Source of the DNA: Prinia subflava
Taxonomy: Eukaryota > Chordata > Aves > Passeriformes > Cisticolidae
DNA: 64,000 bases
Reading direction: 5' to 3'
NCBI RefSeq assembly: GCF_021018805.1
Contig: NC_086254.1
Location: 30,999,300-31,063,299, forward strand
Shown here in pieces: positions 1-11,826 of the stretch. Numbering within the stretch: position 1 is the stretch's first letter; each line of letters starts with the position of its first letter. The notes below the pieces were generated by a model. The model was given only the letters and a program-made list of their open reading frames with translations. It searched no databases and was not told where the DNA came from. A program made the position numbers and the translations under genes.

Positions 1-3000
1 ACGCACTTGCCACTTGGCAGTTCAGCTCTCAGCATTTCGGTTCGTTCTGACACGTTCCCACAGGAATATCAGCATTCCAAACGGCTGATCCCAGCCAAGA
101 CCAAGCGTATGGCAGATCCTCAGAACAGCTAAGATTTGTGTTCACAAGATTTGTGTTAGAAACAGGCATTCTAGAAATGTGCCCACAAAGAGTGCATGAC
201 TGACTTCTACCTCTTCTTACTCCACTACTCCATAACTGCAATGTAGGATAGACATTTGCATAAGTTAAACCAACAATTATTCTGATAATAACTGCAGTTT
301 AAAAATCCTTAAACTTCACTGACATTGCTGTGGACCTCAGTGGAGCAAAGACAGTGGCACTCAGCCAGCAGGAAGGGCAGCGACATTACCATGCTGAGAT
401 CAAAAGAGTTATTAACCCCGAGTCCTTGAACTACTGGGAGCATTTTGGCTATTTCAAAGCCCCACTGCAACTTCCTGGCAAAAAAAAAGCTCCGCATTTG
501 CTCAGAGCATCTTCTTTGTAGACGCAGCTGAGGAATGAAAAGGGTATTAAATCACAGAAGTCCACATCCACCTCTTTGGAGAGACATATGGACATGACAT
601 ATCTGAAACTCCATCACCCTCATGCTCTGGAAGCACTCAGATGTGATCCTGTCTCTTGCTCCAAGCCCTGTTGCTTTCCTGCCTCCACTGGCTGCCTGTT
701 TCTGCACACCTAAAAATCATCTGCACCCAGTTCACTCCCAGAACTCTGTCCAGACACACTGCAGGTGTACCAGGCAAAGGAATTGTGGAAGATGAGGAGA
801 GTCTTCTCACCTTATGCCCACAAAGTAGACAGCAAAGAAGAACAAAAGAGCCATGGCAGAAAAGGAAATATTGTGTAAGTGGAAGTATATTCTGTATTTT
901 TCAAAAGCAGAGTAATTTTTCCAGACTAAAAGGGCGAAATACTGGAAGCAAGAGCTGTTGTTACCACTGCCCAAATGGGGCCACGGCTCTCAGCACATCT
1001 GTGAATTTCCTTTTAGGCTCCTTTGATATAACCCACCCATAGTAACTTAAATGAAACACCTGAAAAATTTTTCTTGTTTGTAGATTTAAGCAATCATTAG
1101 GCTGTTTTCCTCTTTCAGAGGAAAACGTCAAGTTTCCTTTAAGCTTGGCCATTTATCAGCTCTTCTCCTTTTCCCATAGGATGGCTATTCTCTTAAAGAT
1201 GTGGTTCTCAGCTTCAGACAAAATGGATGATGTGTCTGTTTGAAATAGGATTGTTTACTTTGTCAATGCCCCTGGGATCAATTTCATTTTTTTTCTTCCA
1301 CCTCCTACAGAGAACATCTTGCCAAGTGCAGTATTCATCTCCCTGAATGAGCTATCGAGATCTATTTTCTTGACAGAAATCATGCTGCAACCCAAACTGG
1401 TCAGAATCTCTCACAATTTCAGAAGCATGCATGGGTATGAATAATATAGAATCTTATCTGTCACAATTTCAGCATTCCTCTTATAATTTCTCTTTCATGT
1501 CATCTATTTGCTTGAGAAAATTATACACTGGTAGTTTTAAGACCAAAAGTAGAAAGCAGCACACGTTCTTCCTGGCTGGTTGCTCATACATGTCTGAATA
1601 CACACTCACAGCACCAAATACAGGAGCAACACTGCAACATCCTCCTCGCACTGAATCCACCCTGAGCAGCTTCACTAACGAGACAACTCACACAGGCAAG
1701 ATCTGCTCATAAGCTGCTGGAGAATGAGGTCTTAATTGTAGATTTATTTAATTCAGAGACAAGTAGTTGTGTTGTATTAAGAGCAACTTATTAACATTCA
1801 TACATGAACATTCACTAAGCGTGAATAAATACAATTCAGCGCAAAAATGGGTTATTTTAAGTGCTGGAAGAAGAAGCATTCACCTAAACTATCACCTTGC
1901 TCAGAGCAGGAGAGGTTGGACACCAGGGAATGAAATGCTGTCCTGGGCATTGTGTTGGGTTCTCATACTTGAGCATGTCTCACTATCAATCATTCCTGAA
2001 GCAACAGCGCTGAGACTTCCCAAAGCTCCCGTTATTGTCTTGTATGCTCCTCGGCATTTGAACCAAATCTGAAGTGCAAACAAATCATCAGCAAGATTTT
2101 TAGACAAAAAATTTGAAAAACTACATCTGTTGGAGGAGACAATCCTCTGCCTGCCACCCCTGCATGATGCTGATGACAAGTCTAGGTTAATCACACAGAT
2201 GATGAATTGATTCTTACGTCAACTCCTTTAAAAACAACATCGTTACAGGTGTAGCAGCTGGCGGGCTGATGTATTCCTGCTGGCATCTGCACATCTTGAG
2301 ATGAGCCACTAGACAAAGGAGCATGCCGGCATTTTGAGGGATGCAACCATGACAGTCAGGGCTAAAATACGCCTTAGTTACCAACTTTCGTTATTTGCCA
2401 CTCACAGGTTCAGCCCCTGGTACAGTGGGCGCTGGGAAAAGCATTCCTCAGTTCCCAGAGAGCCTCCGGGAAGGGACAGAGCTCTCCGACCGACCGCTCT
2501 CCATCACCCCGCGCACCCCTCCCTGCCCACGCAGCGGCTGCGCTGCCCTCTACGCCCACCACCCTTCCTCTCCCGTCAAACCCAATGCCCTTCCTACTTT
2601 TCCCTACCAGTGCCCCTCTTTTTTAAGCTTGGTCTCATTTTATGACTACCGAGGCCAGAAAGGTCTTTCGGATACCGGCAAAAAAAATCACTGCATCCAT
2701 TCTGCAAGGCTTTTGTTTTGGGATTTACTTTGCCCTCATTTAAACCGAATCCCTTTATTCCCCTCTCCAAAAGCAGCATGGTGTACGGTGCTAACAACCC
2801 CTGGGAACAATTAGCCCTAGAGCTGGTGGTGTGTAAATCAGAGTGGACACACCGCCCGGCAGAATGGACGCCTCCTCCCCGAGCGCTGCCCTTCATTCAC
2901 ACAGCGGAGGATGGAGCGTGAGCCGCTCCATTTGCTGATAACCCATGTTTCCTATCGATCGGCAGCCGGAGCGTGTCTCACCGCTGGAACACACTCCCAG

Positions 3001-3170
3001 TCTTCACCTGCTCAGGCACACGCATCCCTTCGCCAGCAGCCCCCAGCACCCCCGGCACCCCCGCCGGGACGAGCCCCGGCCCCGAGCCCAGCGCTGCCCA
3101 CACCGCCCACGGCGGACGGACACAGCCCGGGAACCGCCGCCCCCGAGAGCCCCGCGCCCGGCCCCCGTAC
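1..3170 (-). other. RIMS4: Beginning of RIMS4 intron 1
   Basis: Non-coding DNA 3' of the RIMS4 exon 1 donor at 3170. I searched both strands for the next RIMS4 exon (human begins DSRRLKGAIQ) and did not find it. The right end (about 2450-3170) is GC-rich and belongs to the CpG-island shore. The remainder is AT-rich without recognisable repeats. It contains a small perfect hairpin at 2911-2931. Confidence 0.75.
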
Positions 3171-3267
3171 CCGCGTCCTCCTCGTCGAAGCTGTTCATGC
3201 AGGGGAAGTAGATGGCCAGGGCCTCGAAGGAGGCGGACAGGCTGAGGCGGCTCTGCGACCGCTCCAT
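3171..3267 (-). CDS. RIMS4: RIMS4 coding exon 1 (partial gene, rest off the left edge)
   Basis: The minus strand from the ATG at 3267 encodes 32 codons plus one base. It begins MERSQSRLSLSASFEALA and ends FDEEDA with the first base of the next (Gly) codon, the known N-terminus of RIMS4 (RIM4-gamma). The exon ends in G followed by GTACGG, a usable donor at 3170. RIMS4 is the shortest RIM protein: it keeps only the C-terminal C2B domain and acts at neuronal active zones and in neurite growth. The C2 domain is encoded by later exons, none of which I find between 1 and 3170. The frame stays open upstream of the ATG but has no further ATG (the codon at 3358-3360 is GTG), so MERS is the best start. 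Head-to-head placement with YWHAB matches the mammalian block. Confidence 0.93.
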
Positions 3268-3530
3268 GAAGAGCCCGGGTCCGGGGGCGCCGCCGGGGGT
3301 CTCGCCCGCGGCCGCGGGCGGCTTGGCGAGCTTGGCCGCCCCATTCTTCACTCGGAGCACGGCCCGCGGCGTCTTGGCGGCGGCGGGGCCGCGCTGAGGC
3401 GGCGGGGAGAGGAGAGGAGAGGCGAGGCAGGAGAGACAGGCGAGGCAGGAGCGCGGAGCGGAGCGCAGCCACCTGCTGCCGCCCGGCCCTGCGCACCGCC
3501 CGCCCCCGCCCCGGCCGCGCCGCCGCCAAT
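3268..3530 (-). promoter_or_regulatory. RIMS4: RIMS4 5'UTR and core promoter in a CpG island
   Basis: Very GC- and CpG-rich sequence directly upstream of the RIMS4 ATG, inside an island of roughly 3030-4060. A CCAAT box lies at 3526-3530 (plus-strand reading, so a reverse Y-box for RIMS4), about 260 bp upstream of the ATG. No TATA box is seen. The transcription start is inferred, probably tens of bases downstream of the CCAAT box. A purine-rich GAGGA-type imperfect repeat at about 3412-3452 would fall in or near the 5'UTR. Confidence 0.6.
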
Positions 3531-3595
3531 CGCGGCCCGAGGGCGGGACGGGCCCGGCTCCCCCGCCCCGGGCGGGCCCGGCTCCGCCGTGCGCC

Positions 3596-4035
3596 CTCCC
3601 CGCCCTGCCCCAGCCCGGCCTCGCTCAGCCCCGGTGATGCTCTCGCCTTCCCCGCCCTGCCCGAGCCCGGCCTCGCTCAGCCCCGCTGGTGCTCCCTGCT
3701 CGAGCCCGGCCTCGCTCAGCCCCGCTGGTGCTCTCGCCTTCCCCGCCCTGCCCCGAGTCCGGCCTCGCTCAGCCCCGGTGATGCTCTCGCCTTCCCCGCC
3801 CTGCCCCAGCCCGGCCTCGCTCAGCCCCGCTGGTGCTCCGTGCCCCGAGCCCGGCCTCGCTCAGCCCCGGTTATGTTCTCACCTTTCCCGCCCTGCCCCG
3901 ACCCCGGCCTCGCTTAGCCCCGTTGATGGTCTCCCCTTCCCCGGCCTCGCTGAGCCCCGCTGATGCTCTCGCCCTCCCCGCCCTGCCCGAGCCCGGCCTC
4001 GCTCAGCCCCGGTGATGCTCTCGCCCTCCCCGGGC
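3596..4035. repeat. GC-rich minisatellite, nine copies, upstream of RIMS4
   Basis: The core CGGCCTCGCT recurs at about 3616, 3668, 3708, 3760, 3812, 3852, 3905, 3942 (all but one followed by a close AGCCCCG variant) and 3994. Spacings are 52, 40, 52, 52, 40, 53, 37 and 52 bases. A 52-base unit therefore alternates with a form shortened by about 12 bases. The tail of each full unit reads roughly GGTGATGCTCTCGCCTTCC. The array lies just outside the RIMS4 core promoter, within the CpG island, and keeps a long open frame only because stops are rare in such sequence. Confidence 0.9.
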
Positions 4036-7000
4036 CGGAGGAGATCCTGCGCATCCCGAGCACAGAGATAACGCAGGTGTAGGTTTGCTTGTGAATCGAT
4101 CTGAGAAAGTGAAATAGGCAGGGGGAGAGATGCAGGAGGAAGAGCGGGGTCCTGGCTTTGATTTCGCTGAGTGGAACGGTAGAAAACGACCCTAAAGCTT
4201 TCAGGAGTAGAACCTTGAAGCTTTCCTCCGAAAGAGAGGGGATATAAGTGGCACCGGTGTGAATGGAGGAGCAGCCCGGCTCCCAGCCTTCTGTCGCTCT
4301 GTACCTCTCTTTAGACACACAAAAAATCCCTCCTCAAAATATAAAAGCCACTGTTTGGATGTATACAAGCTCCCAGGCAGAAAGCACATAAACCGGGAGG
4401 TTTTCCTTGGTGTGTTACATTGAATAGGAGGGCTGGTGCCTGTTGTGGCTCAGCATTAAGCGCATTCTGCAGCACACCATGGGATAGAAGTGCTGTGCTC
4501 TGTGAAATGAGCCAATTTTAGATCCTTCCCCATGTCTCATTTTTTATGGAGAACTAGTGGCTCAAGACTGCCAGCTGTCCACAGGTGCTGCCATGGCAGA
4601 GACATCACAGCATCTCCCATTCCTGCTTTGGGGAAGGAAACGCAGTATGGCCTTATTTATTCCATGCAAAAAACATCCTGGGATAGTATTAGACAGACTG
4701 TTTTCCACTAGTGACATGGTCTGCACAGAAAGGTTGTTGTTCCCCCAGGAGAAAAAGGAAGATGTTCCTTGTGCTTGGTCTGTCCCCCCATCCTGATAAC
4801 TGTCATGCCACTGGAATGACAGGCCTGCTTGTGCTAATCCAAAAATGCATATTAAGAGTCCAATATCTCCCTTAGGAAAAGTGTGGCCAAAACCACTAAG
4901 TGTTGAGTGCTCCAGAACAACGGCCTGTAATGTCCATTCTCAAATAGATAATAAATCAATCCCTTAGAAGTCTTTTATCTACTGAAAATCCTACCAGAGC
5001 TGTGTTGTGTTTGTGGCTGCCAGTGCCAAGAGGCAGCGAGAGCAGGGCTGCTGGCAGGAAAGGAGTGCCAGGAGCAGCCTCTGCACAGGGCAGGGACAAC
5101 CCTGTGACCAGGGACAGTCCCCTGCCACGGGAGGTAGAGCAGGAGGGGATGGCAGAGGCTCCTGTTGACACACCAGCTCCAAAGTCATCCATGCAAAGCC
5201 AAACATCAGTTCAGGAACAGGCTGAGACAATCTCACCTACAGCCCAGGCAAGAACTAGAAGCCCCCCAGGCATGGAGGTTAAATGGAGCTCCTGGCAGAG
5301 AGGGTCAATGTGAGGCCCAGATGAAGCTTTTTGGGGCAATTAAAGCCAACTAGTGCACTCTCAGCCCTGACATCCAGATTCTTCATTACTGGGGATGCAT
5401 CCAGAATGGCAGAGGTCATATGAATATGAGATACCAAGATGAATTTGCAGGACTTCCTAAAAGAAAATATGTTATTTAACTCAAAAACTAATCAAAACTT
5501 GCTCTGGAGTTAGTGAGTTATGTGAATTACTTCATCAAAGCTAGGCAAGGCAGGCAGTAAAGCAGAAGGAACAGAATGAACTTATTACAGACAATGATAT
5601 CTCCAGGTCTGAGTTTTGAAAAGCAGAGGAATCAGTGAGGAATGCATTACCATATGTTTAAGAAGAGATTTCAATAGCACCAATCAAGGCATTAACAGCA
5701 GCTACAGGCACAAATTTAGGTGCATTAAAACTGTTAAGACAGCGCCTGTCTACCAGTGCTGCCAGCACATTTGATCAGAGGAGCAAGAGGCATCTATGAA
5801 TCAAAATTTGCTTCCAGGTTGCCAGGCAAAGAAGTTACCTAAAAGTGCTGACAACTGCTTTATTTTCATTTAAAGACTGCAATAAAAAATTTAAATGGGG
5901 AACAGAAGTTTTATCTCAGCTTTATGCTGTGGCCATCTAAATTTCTCATTTCACTACATCTTGAAAGAGAGGGCAGACACAGGCCTGTGGTTTGGAGAGT
6001 AAATCTCTGTCTCCAACACTCTGTTTTCTCACCAGCCTACTAGGACTGAAGACTCTTCTGCTTTTAGTGCTTTGAGACCTCCTTTTGAGGTGCTGGGGAG
6101 GACCATCATCATCCCCACCCACCTCTAGGCACCTTTTTCCATGCCCATCCATCTGCCAGCTTCCTCCAGAGACAGTCTGAACTCCTTGCACCTGCACAAC
6201 TCAGCACCACTTGTTCACATTCTTTAAATGCTCCTTTTGTCCATTTTTTTTCCAGGCTGTCTTCCACCTCCCTCTTTATGGCATCTGTGGGACCAGTCAT
6301 GCTGGAGTCCTTCCCTGCTCCTGTCTGCCACGGAGTGGCTTGGGCTGAGTGCTCTAAACATCATCCTTAGCTTTGGTGTCATCTGCCTCTCATTTGACTG
6401 CTACATTTTGCTCCTCAGGGTGGGGGCAAATATGTGTCCTGCAGGGCTCTTTGATTATTGGTTGGGCCAAAATACCCTTAACCAGAACCATCTGCCTTAA
6501 AGTGAGACAAAATGCACTGACAGCTGGAAATGGGATGGACAGTTAAAGGTGTAATGCCCTCCGGATGCCTGGAGGAAATTGTTTGTTTGGCTGCCTGCTT
6601 AAGGGAAATCGGGATTTGCAATGAAGCTGGAAATTGTTAATCTGTAAGAGTTCTTCATCGATCCACATGGACAGAAAGATCCTTGGGAGGGACTTGCAGA
6701 AGTGAGGATAAACAGGGAGGAAGGTTCCTGTGATGTTGTAAATAAGCTGAGAGTGCAATCAAGAACAAATAAAGTCAAAGATTTCCTACCTCCAGAACAA
6801 CACGTCTGTGGCTGCCCTGGTGGAAGTGGTTAATTGATTGTTTCCCCAGTGAAGCAGGCTCTGACTGATTGAACCATGGAAAGCTCGGATAGATTTTTCC
6901 TGCTGGCTCTTTCTCTTCCCACTAGTCACGTAGTTTATATTTTTGTCTTTACTCTTAGGTGTCTGGGCCAGCCTAGGAAGTTCATTTTTATACTGGAGCA

Positions 7001-9892
7001 AGAGGATATGCTGCCCTCTCCCTCTTGTACTCCCTACGGTTCTGTGTATGCCTGTTTGGAAATAAAACCAAACTCTCTGATTTGTGTATGTTTGCTCTTT
7101 CTGCTCTCTCTGCCCACTGCTTGCTCAAAAAATAGTCCAGATGCTGGGAGCTCAAATGCAGCAGAGAAACAAGCCCTGCTAGAGAAAACACATCTCATGC
7201 ATAAATCTGCTCAGAGTAAATACAGCATTCCTAAGGGTGAGGAGGGCTGGGCTTCTCCCTGTCTCATGCTCCTCCTTCCCTGCCCTGAGCGAAGCTGGTG
7301 CTGGAGCCAGGCAGCTCATGGCTGGCAGCACACAATGTTCTCCAGCACCCCAAAACAAATGCAGACTTGACCATCCCTGCTCTTCAGGGCTCTAATTCCA
7401 CACAGAAGTTCCTTTTGGCCTTTCTGGGCAGGCTGGAGGGCAGGAGGGGAGATGTGCTGAGCATGGATCCACAGAATCAGGGACTAAACATAGAGAAAGG
7501 GCCTGTGGTCCCATGGCATCAATCCAGGGTGGTGCTCAGAGGTACTGGCTCCTGTGCCCAACACACCAAGTACCACAGCTTCACTGGGCCTGGTTGTTGT
7601 ACACTTACATAAAAATGCACATTTTAACTTATTTATTCTTTCTTGCTATTTGTGTAGAGGGAATACTGCAGGCTGACGCCTGGAAGAACCAGGCACTGTA
7701 TAAATACTGAGTGAAAGCCTTTCTCTTCCCCAAGTGCTCACTGTCCAAGTAGCCAAGACAAAGAACAGAAGGCAGTATAATTTTTTTAATACAAGTTCAG
7801 GGTACAAAGCATGTGAGTTTTGGTTGGCTTGCCCAACAGTATATAAGGAAAATCTCTGTTGGAGCTAGGAGCTGACTGTAGACTTCCTGCCATAATCTCA
7901 GAACTACCTTCTACTTTTCACTAACAGAAGAAATGATCTAACCTTAGCAAAATTAAATTATAGGCCAGACAGGTTTTTACAACATCCTGTGTTGGCTGGG
8001 ATCCGGGCAAGGCAGGAGTGCTGTGGATTGTGCACAGCTGAACCACACAATGCCCTAAAGAGCAAACCTGTGTGGAGCCTTTCACAATGCTCTGCACTTA
8101 CTTAAACCTGACACTCCATCTAAAAGCAGAGATCCTGTTGTTTTAGTCACATCTCTCTCACACCCTCTCCAGCTATCAAAAACAAGCCCACAAAGGTGCT
8201 AAATGACTAGTGAGACAGAGCCCAGAGGATGAGCAATGAGAGGCTGAGCTGTCAGCCTTGGGTCCCTTGCTAGCCCTGCTTCTTCTCACATTTGTCTAGC
8301 CAGGGTTTTCCTGAGTTAAGAGAACTCAAGGCTTCACAGCACGTGCTGCACTCTGTTTTTACTCTTGGCAGCTACTAAAACTGCATGGGTTTAGCCCATT
8401 CAGTGGCTTCCAACCCTGGCAGCAGAAGTTTGGATGGTCTGGGCACTCCCATGGGATATAACTCAGCAGACCATCTTCTGCTCCACTGTGTCCTTCTCAA
8501 TGCTGGGGTTTGGGTCAGGCTTTTTTTGGTTCAGCCAGCCAGCATGAGTAAAAGGATATGAAATCAGGCTGATTCTCTTCTGATGACTGAAGTGCAGACC
8601 CAGACTGATGAAGTGCAGGGTAGTGGTGATTTGCAGACACCTTGTCTGTTGCAATATTCACTCACATGTGAAAGGGAAGAGGAAGCACCTGCATATAGAA
8701 AGTGCTGGTAAGAGCAAGCACTTGCTTATCCACTTCCCTGATTTATAATAAACAAACTATCTCCCCAAGGGCTGTGCTATTCCCCAGCTCTCCAGGCTGG
8801 GAAATGGTTAGGCACAGTGAGGAAAACTTGAGAGCTGAGAGAAAGAGAATGGAAGATCAAAAGCAAGAGGAAGGCAAAAAATGCAGAAGTGTGGGAGGCA
8901 CAAGAGGAGAAGGAAAGGACTGGGGAGCTTAACCAGTCCAAAAAAATTTTGCAGCCAGAGGCAAGTTCAAGAGAGCTGAAGAAATGGACTTGGGCACATC
9001 CTGTGGCTAGGAGGAAAACAGACACTAAGTAGGAGCTCATGTACACAAGCAGCCCATCTAGCTCCTCCAGAAATAGAGAAGTCCATCTGGAAATTCCCTC
9101 AACAGTCATGAGCATCAGTGTTTTAAAGCACCTGGCTGACTGGCCACACGTGAGAGAGGGGTGCAGCTCAGGAAGGTTGGGTGCCTGTCCTGCATGGGTG
9201 TGAAAACACAGAGGCTGCTCTGGAAACCTGAACCACGGGGTTTTCATTCCATGAAACCTCTGACAGAGCAGACATTTTGTGGCAAATATCCCAAGGGTTT
9301 GGGAGAGGAGTTTGGCAGATTGTGGCAGAATGAAGGGATGGAATTCTGCAGACAAACCATTTCCTTCAGTCCTTTCATTCGTATCCACTCATGGTGTTGG
9401 CATTGTCACAACAGAGGCAATGCTGGGAATGACAGGTGGAATTTAGTGCATTTGAATCTTAATCAGCAATTATTGTAAAACACAATAATGCTTCAACTGG
9501 TGGGTAATTTAGCTCCAATTTCAAAAATATAGACTCATCCACTCTAAATGTCCAATCTCTTTCCTCCAAGCAAACTAGCACATAGAAATGTATGAATGAT
9601 AACCAAGCAAAGTAATGATGGCTGGAGAATTAAGATGGCTCAGAACTACCCAGCCAAATTACATATTAATAGTATGGCAGCCATCCCAGGCCAGGCTTGG
9701 AGAGACTCAGGCTTGCTTCTCTCACTGACACTTGAAGGGCTGTGTCTTTATCTGATTCCCCTGTGCACTCACACAGGCACAGAGGAAAGAAGAGGAAATA
9801 TTTAAATAGTGTTGTAGCAACAATATTCAGTGCCAAGACTGAGAAGTTCTGCTACCTGTGCAACTACAGCATTTCTTGGAAGGAATACAGAA

Positions 9893-9912
9893 AATAGAAT
9901 CATAGAATCAGA
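9893..9912 (-). repeat. Possible CR1 terminal octamer remnant
   Basis: ATAGAATCATAGAATC is two reverse-complement copies of the CR1 3' octamer, but the bases that follow do not resemble a CR1 body. It may be an extreme 5'-truncated copy or chance. Confidence 0.35.
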
Positions 9913-10218
9913 ACATCACAGACGTTTCATCTTTCTGGTATTCCGAGTTTGTGAATTTAGCTTTTTAGCTAAGAATGCATTCATGAGCTACCCCCACGCC
10001 TGGCATTCAGAAGCTCTCAGTGCTGAACACCTCCCAGCCACTCTGGGAAGCATTCCATAGCAGAAATCAGCCCATGCCCTGGACAGTCCCTCCAGGCTAA
10101 ACCAGCTCAGACCCTCACTGGGAGAAACCCAGCAAAGGAGGGCACACGAGCTCTGTGCCCAGTGGGCTGCTGGGGCTCAGGCTATCTGGGAGCTGGTTTT
10201 GTTTGGGTTTTATGAAGT

Positions 10219-10790
10219 TACAGAATAGTTTGGGTTGGTAAGCACCCTGAAGGCCACCTTGTTCCACCCCCCTGCTCAGGGCTCCATCCAGCCTGGCCTT
10301 GGACACTTCCAGGGGTGGGGCAGCCACAGCTTCTTTGGGGAACCTGTGCCAGGGCCTCACCCCTCTCACAGGTCACACTTTCTTCCTAATATCTACTCTA
10401 ATCCTGCCCTCTGGCTGTTTGAAGCCATTTCTCCCTGTCCTGTCAATCCATGTAAATCCTTGTCCAAAGCCCTCTCCAGTCTCTGTAGCTCCATTAGGAA
10501 CTGGAAGGGGCTGAAGGGCTCCCCAGAGCCTTCTCTCCTCCAGGCTGAATAGCCCCAATTCTCCCAGCCTGTCTCCAGAGCAAAGGAGCTCCAAAGTCTC
10601 CAGCCCTTGGGGCATCTTTGGGACCTTCTCTGGTATACTCCAGCAGCTCCATGTCCTGTTGTGGTCCCCAGAGCTGGATGCAGCCCTGCAGGTGGGGTCT
10701 CACCAGAGCAGAGCAGAGCAGAGCAGAGCAGAGGGACAGAACCACCCTCAGCCTGCTGGTTTTGCTGCAGTCTCTGCCAGAAGCATCCCT
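10219..10790 (-). mobile_element. CR1 LINE 3' fragment, reverse orientation
   Basis: Read on the plus strand it starts AGAATAGTTTGGGTTGG and continues through landmarks of the reverse-complemented CR1 3' end: CCATCCAGCCTGGCCTTG, CAGCCACAGCTTCT, TTCTTCCTAATATCTA, GAGCCTTCTCTCCTCCAGG and GGTGGGGTCTCACCAGAGC. This is the conserved avian CR1 reverse-transcriptase tail and 3'UTR, so the element points left. It is 5'-truncated and diverged, with indels, so it is an old inactive copy. A pentanucleotide run at 10705-10733 has grown inside it. Confidence 0.9.
10705..10733. repeat. (AGAGC)n microsatellite inside a CR1 element
   Basis: Five AGAGC units plus a partial unit, at the place where CR1 normally reads CACCAGAGCAGAGTAGAGG. 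It looks like a slippage expansion seeded by the CR1 sequence itself. Confidence 0.85.
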
Positions 10791-11784
10791 TAGAGCTGAG
10801 ACCTCTCAGCAGCCCAATGAATGGTAATTTAATCTAGGTTTAGTGTTAGGATTCTGGGTCCTTCAGTTGCCAGAACATATAATCATGTGGACAAAATGTT
10901 CCTCACTGCCACCTGCCTCATCTCAGCATTTCTGCTCCCCTGCAGGAGAGGCCCATCAGGGCCATGGATGCTGCTGAAGTCAGTGACTTTTGGACTACAG
11001 CCCCTTTGCACACAGTTCTCAGCCTGGGAGGCAGCTGGTTTGTGAAATATCTCATGTAAATGAGTCTGCTGTGTCTCTAATAAGAAGAGGATGGAAATAA
11101 TCCTCTGTGAGGCTTCCTACAGATGGGCTTTAGTACCTGTAAAAGTTGCAGCAAATGGATTTGCCCACAGGTTGGATGGACATTGGCAGATTTATGGAAT
11201 GAGATGGTGCAGCTGCAGCACAACTGGAACTTGTGGGGACAAATCCCTGCAAGTACTTGAGGGTACTCCAGATGTGTTTCCATCTTGTGCCTGCACCTGG
11301 GCTAGGGGTGGTCTCAGCCTAGAGGGTTTTTATGCCCCACAGTGCTGGGCAAGGCATTAGAAGCCAATGGAGAAGGGAGAAAATGCCTTTTCTTCATCTG
11401 AAATGCTAACAACAGTTTGGTGAAATGTATTTCCATGTTTCTGGCTCTGCCTAGAAGCTGCTTTAACCCTTTCTCTTGTTTAGCCTTGCCTTTTCCCTCC
11501 CTCCTTTCTCCAGGCTGTGATAACTCTGTCCCCAAATGAAAGGAAGATTCACTTGTCTGCAGTCAGCAGAGGGGCTAAATTTGTTATACATTATGCACAT
11601 TCTTCACGATGCAGCATTTTTTTGCTGAACTTGAGAGGAATAATGTTACATAAGAAGCCCCTAACAGATTGTCTATAGAACACTATACAAGACAAATAGT
11701 TCAAAGCTGTGACTCAAACTGTGGAATTACAAACTGAAAGCAAGGCCAATACTGATCAACTAAGTGATAACACATGTTTGATCA

Positions 11785-11826
11785 TAATACCCTAAAACAT
11801 TGCATTAATACCCTAAAACATTGCAT
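11785..11826. repeat. Perfect 21-bp tandem duplication
   Basis: Two identical 21-base units (starting TAATACCCTAAAACATTG) lie back to back at 11785-11805 and 11806-11826. Perfect identity suggests a recent duplication. Confidence 0.95.

Noticed and set aside
3268..3360. N-terminal extension of RIMS4 upstream of MERS
   Set aside because: The frame is open, but the putative first codon at 3358-3360 is GTG. The known protein begins at MERS, which has an ATG here.
2911..3963. Long plus-strand open frame of about 350 codons over the RIMS4 CpG island
   Set aside because: It is antisense to RIMS4 exon 1 and runs through the minisatellite. Stops are rare in such GC-rich DNA, and the Pro/Ala/Arg composition is typical of spurious frames.
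3596..4035. CRISPR-like regular repeats
   Set aside because: The repeats are contiguous tandem units without unique spacers, in a vertebrate CpG island.
8777..9388. Minus-strand open frame of about 200 codons
   Set aside because: The first codon is GTG, the sequence is CT-rich on that strand, and the translation matches no family I know.
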